DNA from: Roseateles depolymerans
Lineage (GTDB): Bacteria > Pseudomonadota > Gammaproteobacteria > Burkholderiales > Burkholderiaceae_C
Reading direction: 5' to 3'
NCBI GenBank assembly: GCA_003241055.1
Contig: QFOD01000028.1
Span: 1 to 64,000, forward strand
DNA length: 64,000 nt
Made by a program: the position numbers and the translations under genes. Each line of letters starts with the position of its first letter. The first letter of the stretch is position 1. The notes beneath the pieces were generated by a model. It did not search any database. It had not been told where the DNA came from and saw only the letters and a program-made list of their open reading frames with translations. Shown in pieces: positions 60,034-64,000 of the stretch.

Positions 60034-60632
60034 ACTCCCTCCTAATCCGTGGCCTTGCTGCTGCGTTGCTGTCCGTGGCCCTGCTGGGTTGCCAGAAGGC
60101 CGGGCCTGAACATGCCGCCTTCAAGGGCGTGGATCTGACCGGCGCCGACTATGCCAAGAGCCTGAACCTCACCGACCAGAACGGCCAGCCGCGCAGCCTG
60201 GCGGACTTCAAGGGCAAGGTGGTGGTGGTGTTCTTCGGCTATACGCAGTGCCCGGATGTCTGCCCGACCACGCTGGCCGAAGTGGCCGAGGTCAAGCGCT
60301 CGCTGGGCGCCGATGGAGACAAGGTCCAGGGCGTGTTCGTCACGCTGGATCCCGAGCGGGACACGCAGGCCTTGCTCAAGGCCTACCTGGAGAGCTTCGA
60401 CCCCAGCTTCGTGGGTCTGCGCGGCACCGACGCTCAGACGCAGGCGGCGGCCAAGGAGTTCAAGGTCTTCTATGCCAAGGTGCCCGGCAAGACGCCGGAG
60501 ACCTACACGCTGGACCACACCGCGGCCAGCTTCGTGTTCGACACCCAGGGCCGGGTGCGGGTGTATTCGCGCTATGGCGCGGGCGCGCAGCCGCTGGCCG
60601 ACGACATCAAGCTGCTGCTGGCCGAGAAATAA
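60030..60632 (+). CDS. SCO1/SenC copper-delivery lipoprotein
   Basis: 200 residues, start overlapping the ctaB stop (ATGA). The signal ends in a lipobox-like LLGC with Cys21, so a lipoprotein anchor is likely. The thioredoxin fold carries the copper site C74PDVC78 in YTQCPDVCPTTLAE and H163 in LDHTAASFVFD. SCO proteins load CuA in subunit II. It is the last gene of the oxidase cluster. An intergenic repeat starts at its stop codon, followed by a terminator. Confidence 0.95.
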   Translation: MNSLLIRGLAAALLSVALLGCQKAGPEHAAFKGVDLTGADYAKSLNLTDQNGQPRSLADFKGKVVVVFFGYTQCPDVCPTTLAEVAEVKRSLGADGDKVQGVFVTLDPERDTQALLKAYLESFDPSFVGLRGTDAQTQAAAKEFKVFYAKVPGKTPETYTLDHTAASFVFDTQGRVRVYSRYGAGAQPLADDIKLLLAEK

Positions 60633-60720
60633 GCCCACCCCCTACGGCCTGCGGCCGCCCCCTCAAGGGGGCACTGCCGGTGGCCTGGCGGAGCCGGTTC
60701 CACGGCAGTCGCTGGATGGA
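60631..60720 (+). repeat. Intergenic repeat copy after the SCO gene
   Basis: It starts with AAGCCCACCCCCTAC (60631-60645), overlapping the TAA stop. It contains the palindrome GCCCCCTCAAGGGGGC (60657-60672) and ends with CGCTGGATGG (60710-60719). The end blocks match the minus-strand copy between accB and accC exactly. Confidence 0.7.
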
Positions 60721-60756
60721 CAAAGCCCCGATGTACCGGGGCTTTGTGTTTTTTGG
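60720..60756 (+). terminator. Rho-independent terminator of the oxidase cluster
   Basis: An 11-bp stem ACAAAGCCCCG/CGGGGCTTTGT (60720-60730 with 60737-60747), 6-nt loop, then GTGTTTTTTGG. The stem is almost identical to the palindrome at 60812-60839. Confidence 0.88.
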
Positions 60757-60811
60757 GGCGTGCGATTCGGATGGCTTGGCGAGCCGTGCCCATGTCTGTG
60801 TCGCCGAATGA

Positions 60812-60839
60812 ACAAAGCCCCGGCATGCCGGGGCTTTGT
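60812..60839 (-). terminator. Perfect 28-nt palindrome, probable rpoH terminator
   Basis: ACAAAGCCCCGGCA followed by its exact reverse complement, 19 bases past the rpoH stop on the minus strand, with TTCATT after it. It shares the ACAAAGCCCCG...CGGGGCTTTGT arms with the preceding terminator. The U-run is weak on the rpoH side. Confidence 0.6.
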
Positions 60840-60858
60840 GCTTGCGGAGTGCGGGCTG

Positions 60859-61729
60859 TCAGGCGGCCAGCGCCTTGCGCATCTTCTTCATCGCCGCGAC
60901 CTCGATCTGGCGGATGCGTTCGGCCGACACGCCGTATTCGGCCGCAAGCTCATGCAGCGTCATGCCACCGGAGGCGTCGTCATTCACCTTCAGCCAGCGC
61001 TCCTCGACGATGCGACGGCTGCGCGGGTCCAGCACCTCCAGCGCGCGCTGGATGCCGTCGCCGGCCAGTGCGTCGCGCGACCGGGCCTCGATGACCTGCG
61101 TGGGCTCCTGGCTCTCGTCGGCCAGGTAGGCGATCGGTGCGTAGGTCTCGCCGTCGTCGTCGGTCTGGGGTTCCAGCGCGACGTCGCCGCCCGACATGCG
61201 GGTCTCCATCTCCAGCACTTCCTCGCGCTTGACGTTGAGCTCGCGCGCCACGTGGGCGATCTCAGTCTCGGTCAGCGTGCTGCGGTGCGTGGCGGCATCG
61301 TCCTGCTCGGCCTTGAGCGCGTGCTTCATCGAGCGCAGGTTGAAGAACAGCTTGCGCTGGGCCTTGGTCGTCGCGACCTTGACCATGCGCCAGTTCTTCA
61401 GGATGTACTCGTGGATCTCGCTGGTCCGGGTCGAAGCGCTTGACGGCCTTCATCAGACCGACATTGCCTTCCTGGATCAGGTCACCCTGGGGCAGGCCAT
61501 AGCCCATGTACTGGCGGGAAATGGCGACCACCAGACGCAGGTGCGACAGCACCAGCCGACCGGCGGCTTCCAGATCGCCCTGCTCGCGCAGGCTCCGGGC
61601 TGCCGAGCTTTCTTCCTCGGCCGTCAGCAGCGGCAGACGGTTGACCGCGGAGATGTAGGCATCCAGATTGCCCAGCGACGGGACCAGGGCCCAGGGATCG
61701 CGGACGGTGAGTGCAGCAGTGGAAGACAT
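60859..61729 (-). pseudogene. rpoH: Heat-shock sigma factor RpoH, split by a frameshift/deletion
   Basis: The first part (61729 to about 61421) encodes an intact RpoH N-terminus: GNLDAYISAVNRLPLLTAEE and GNVGLMKAVKRFDPDQ, 103 residues. The frame then changes. From 61419 downward a second frame reads EIHEYILKNWRMVKVATTKA QRKLFFNLRSMKHAL and continues to a normal C-terminus (ERIRQIEVAAMKKMRKALAA). Between them RpoH proteins normally have about 14 residues (GVRLVSxAxHWIKA); the join at 61420/61421 is consistent with loss of about 41 nt. That segment is in sigma region 2 (core and -10 recognition). Either a real lesion or a sequence error. The ribosome site GAGGA and a CIRCE operator lie upstream. 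Confidence 0.85.
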
Positions 61730-61776
61730 GGTCTTGATTCCTCGCTAGCCACCCTGATACATCGGATGGCGAAGGA

Positions 61777-61806
61777 ATATTAGCACTCCGTATTGCCGAG
61801 TGCTAA
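61777..61806 (-). promoter_or_regulatory. CIRCE operator (HrcA site) overlapping the rpoH promoter
   Basis: TTAGCACTC (61780-61788), 9-bp spacer, GAGTGCTAA (61798-61806): a perfect CIRCE inverted repeat. On the minus strand a -10-like TAATAT (61782-61777) overlaps its inner arm, 47 bases before the rpoH ATG; the -35 is weak. HrcA bound here should block transcription, so rpoH would be induced when HrcA is titrated by unfolded protein through GroEL. Confidence 0.93.
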
Positions 61807-61826
61807 AGACCTGGGTTGCACGGGTG

Positions 61827-61852
61827 AAAAGCTTTGTTCCTGCTGGTGGAAC
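61827..61852 (-). terminator. Possible terminator after cheW
   Basis: On the minus strand GTTCC (61852-61848) pairs with GGAAC (61840-61836) around 7 nt, followed shortly by GCTTTT. It has a short stem and moderate support. It lies between the cheW stop and the CIRCE element. Confidence 0.4.
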
Positions 61853-61906
61853 AGTGAGCGGGCGCTGACTTTTGGGGGGGCGGTTGTCAGGCGTGCAGCC
61901 TGCGAT

Positions 61907-62410
61907 TCAGTCCACCAGCCCGAAATCCGGGCTCTTGATCATGCTTTCGATGTCCAGCAGGATGAGCATGCGCTCGCCGAGCTTGCCCAGGCCCGTGATG
62001 TAGCGGGCATCCATGGCCGCCGGCACCTCGGGGCGGGGCTTGATCTCGTCGGGTTGCAGCGCCAGCACGTCGGACACCGAATCCACGACGATGCCGACGA
62101 TGCGGTTGGCCACGTTCAGCACGATGACCACCGTGAACGCGTTGTACTCGGCGTTCTGACCCAGTCGCACCCGCAGGTCCAGGATGGGCACGATGACGCC
62201 GCGCAGGTTGACGACGCCCTTCACGAAGGCCGGCGCGTTGGCGACCCGTGTCGGAGCCTCGTAGGAGCGGATTTCCTGCACGCGCAGGATGTCGAGCCCG
62301 TACTCCTCCCCGCCGATGCGGAAGGTCAGGAACTGGCGGCCGTCATGGCTGCCGGCCGTGGCTTGCTGGACCGGCGCGCCGGTGCTTGGAACGAGTTCGG
62401 TGGAGCTCAT
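61907..62410 (-). CDS. CheW-like chemotaxis coupling protein
   Basis: 167 residues. One CheW domain: FLTFRIGGEEYGLDILRVQE IRSYE, VVNLRGVIVPILDLRVRLG, IVGIVVDSVSDVLAL and LLILLDIESMI. It links receptors to a CheA kinase. It is 29 bp downstream of the hybrid kinase gene on the same strand. No cheA or MCP gene is adjacent, so its partner array is unknown; it differs from PilI elsewhere in the window. Confidence 0.94.
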   Translation of the reverse strand: MSSTELVPSTGAPVQQATAGSHDGRQFLTFRIGGEEYGLDILRVQEIRSYEAPTRVANAPAFVKGVVNLRGVIVPILDLRVRLGQNAEYNAFTVVIVLNVANRIVGIVVDSVSDVLALQPDEIKPRPEVPAAMDARYITGLGKLGERMLILLDIESMIKSPDFGLVD

Positions 62411-62439
62411 CGAGCGCGTGCGAGATGGAAAGGATGACC

Positions 62440-64000
62440 TTATTTTGCCCCCGCTCCTGCGTGGCCGGCTGCCAACAATTCGTCAACCAGGGCCAGCAAC
62501 GCACGAACATCCAGCGGCTTGGTGAGGTAGTGCGCAACGCCCGCGGCCCGTGCCGCATCGATCTGCTCGGGCTGCGCGTTGGCAGACACCATGATGACCG
62601 GCGGCAGATCGCCGTTTTCAGCGCGGGCCCGGCGCAGGAACTCCAGGCCGTCGCCATCCGGCAGTTGCAGGTCCAGCAGCAGCAGCGCGGGCGGGTGCAG
62701 TTGCAGCGCGCGAAGCCCGGCCTCCATGGTGGGTTCCACCGTCAGGGCCAGGCCCGGCCGTTGGGCCAGCACGCCACGCATCACCTCTGCGTTCAGTGCG
62801 TTGTCCTCGACATAGAGCAGCTGTTGCGCCGAGGCGATCGGCGGAGCGGCGGGTTCATCGGACACGGGGCTCCGAGGCTGCGCAAGCGTGGTGGCCGCGG
62901 GCAGGCGCAGCACGAAGCAGGCGCCATCGGTCTGAGGTTCGGCATGCAGGCTGCCTCCCATCATCTGGGCCAGCCGCTGGCTGATGACCAAGCCGATGCC
63001 CGTGCCCGGCAGGCCGCTGACCTCTCGGCCTAGGCGGTTGAATGGCTGGAAGAGCGCGTCGATCTGCGCATCGCTCAGGCCGATGCCGCTGTCGCGCACC
63101 CGCACCTCCACCCAGCCCCCGCGCTGCTCGGCCAGTACATCCACGCTGCCGCCCGGTCGGTTGTATTTCACCGCGTTGCTCAACAGGTTGCTGAGGATCT
63201 GCGTGACCCGGGTCGGGTCACCGGTGACGCGTGCAGCGTCGGCCTCCACGCGCTGGCTCAACGTCAGCCCGCGCTCGGCCGCCTGGGTCTGCACCCAGGC
63301 CAGGGCGCGGGCCAGCAGGGGCGGCAGTTCGATCTCGCGGGGCTCCAGCCGCAGCGAGCCGGATTCGATGCGGGAGAGATCCAGTGTGTCGTTGATCATT
63401 TCCAGCAGATGCCAGCCTGCCTGCGCGATCTGCTGAGCGCGACTGCGCTGGGCGGGTGCCAATGGCGCGCTCTCGTCGAGTTCCATCAGCTGCGTGAAGC
63501 CCAGGATGGCGTTCATCGGCGTGCGCAGCTCATGGCTCATGCGCGACAGGAATTCGTTCTTGGCCTGATTGGCCGCCTCGGCAGCTTCACGAGCCCGGTT
63601 CAGCTCCTCGATGCGCAGCTGATCGGTGATGTCCTCAACCACCGCCACCAGCCGGTGTGGTCTGCCATCCCCGCCGCGCAGCACGCTGACGATGGTGCGG
63701 GCCTGCACGACGCTGCCGTTGCGTGCGAGGTAGCGCTTATGGCGGCGGTAGAACGGAATCTCGCCACGCAGCAGCCGCAGGCTGAGGGCCTCGTCCTCGG
63801 CCCGATCGTCCGGATGCGTGATGTCCACGGTGCTCAGCCGGTACAGCTCCTCGGCGCTGTAGCCCAGCATGCTGCAGTATTGCGGATTGACCTCCTTGAA
63901 GAGCCCCTGCATGTCGGTGAACACGATGCCGGTGGGGGCCGTCTCGAAGATGCTGCGCAGTCGTTGCTCACTTTGAGCCAGCGCGCTCTCGCCGCGGGTC
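62440..64000 (-). CDS. PAS-containing hybrid sensor histidine kinase (5' end outside window)
   Basis: About 519 residues visible; the frame is open to the window edge, so the N-terminus is missing. The order is a PAS domain (LRSIFETAPTGIVFTDMQG, YSAEELYRLSTVDITHPDD), HisKA (SRMSHELRTPMNAILGFTQL with the phosphorylated His), and HATPase (QILSNLLSNAVKYNRPGG, DSGIGLSDAQIDALFQPF, GTGIGLVISQRLAQMMGG). A C-terminal receiver has YVEDNALNAEVM, LLLDLQLPDGDGLEF with the acceptor Asp, and HYLTKPLDVRAL. There is no DNA-binding output, so it probably signals through a phosphorelay. Its signal is unknown. Confidence 0.93.
   Translation of the reverse strand, partial: TRGESALAQSEQRLRSIFETAPTGIVFTDMQGLFKEVNPQYCSMLGYSAEELYRLSTVDITHPDDRAEDEALSLRLLRGEIPFYRRHKRYLARNGSVVQARTIVSVLRGGDGRPHRLVAVVEDITDQLRIEELNRAREAAEAANQAKNEFLSRMSHELRTPMNAILGFTQLMELDESAPLAPAQRSRAQQIAQAGWHLLEMINDTLDLSRIESGSLRLEPREIELPPLLARALAWVQTQAAERGLTLSQRVEADAARVTGDPTRVTQILSNLLSNAVKYNRPGGSVDVLAEQRGGWVEVRVRDSGIGLSDAQIDALFQPFNRLGREVSGLPGTGIGLVISQRLAQMMGGSLHAEPQTDGACFVLRLPAATTLAQPRSPVSDEPAAPPIASAQQLLYVEDNALNAEVMRGVLAQRPGLALTVEPTMEAGLRALQLHPPALLLLDLQLPDGDGLEFLRRARAENGDLPPVIMVSANAQPEQIDAARAAGVAHYLTKPLDVRALLALVDELLAAGHAGAGAK

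Noticed and set aside
61380..61460. Programmed ribosomal frameshift in rpoH
   Set aside because: There is no slippery run at the junction, and a shift alone could not supply the missing conserved residues; a deletion or error explains the data better.

Overview
The window is chromosomal DNA of a GC-rich betaproteobacterium. Gene content and order point to Burkholderiales, probably the Rubrivivax/Leptothrix/Roseateles side of the order: a lysine/alanine/proline-rich histone H1-like protein, aroQ-accB-accC-prmA, a Pil-Chp chemosensory operon, pyrR-pyrB-pyrC', secB-gpsA, a full aa3 oxidase cluster, and rpoH under a CIRCE element. This placement is an inference from gene order and has not been tested by a search. 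Coding density is very high. No gap between genes exceeds 300 bases, and I saw no tRNA, rRNA, insertion sequence, prophage or CRISPR array.

Layout. 1-0.4 kb: 3' end of the histone H1-like gene and its terminator. 0.5-11.3 kb: mostly minus strand, with lipid and shikimate genes (accB, accC, aroQ, aroE), prmA, a TlpA-like thioredoxin, mtgA, a TonB-like protein, an RNB ribonuclease and a YqiA-like hydrolase, often with 4-bp ATGA overlaps. 11.4-18.7 kb: a secreted HExxH metalloprotease, a thioesterase, a VOC protein, mpl, hemL and a ThiD-like kinase. 18.9-29.9 kb: rubredoxin followed by the twitching-motility chemosensory operon pilG-pilH-pilI-pilJ-pilL/chpA and a GGDEF cyclase. 29.8-38.2 kb: a secreted hydrolase, photolyase, yqgE-yqgF-pyrR-pyrB-pyrC', plsC and an SdpR/SdpI pair. 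38.2-43.4 kb: a UvrD-like helicase, a sugar isomerase-like protein, DUF4254, a GT9 glycosyltransferase and gpmA. 43.6-46.8 kb: porin, small PstS-like protein and chemoreceptor. 46.9-51.4 kb: rhodanese, grxC, secB, gpsA, trmL, comF and a BioC-like methyltransferase. 51.6-60.6 kb: cytochrome c oxidase structural genes, copper assembly and heme A synthesis. 60.8-64 kb: rpoH, cheW and a hybrid histidine kinase that runs off the window.

Most notable points. rpoH is split by a frameshift that corresponds to loss of about 41 nt in sigma region 2, directly behind a perfect CIRCE operator. The dihydroorotase-like gene next to pyrB has lost its metal ligands. The oxidase cluster carries two different SCO-type proteins that both keep the CxxxC...H copper site. 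A porin, a half-size PstS-like protein and a chemoreceptor form a compact set that may be a sensing unit. An SdpR/SdpI pair has a clean inverted-repeat operator but no toxin genes nearby. A family of hairpin-bearing intergenic repeats sits immediately after stop codons.
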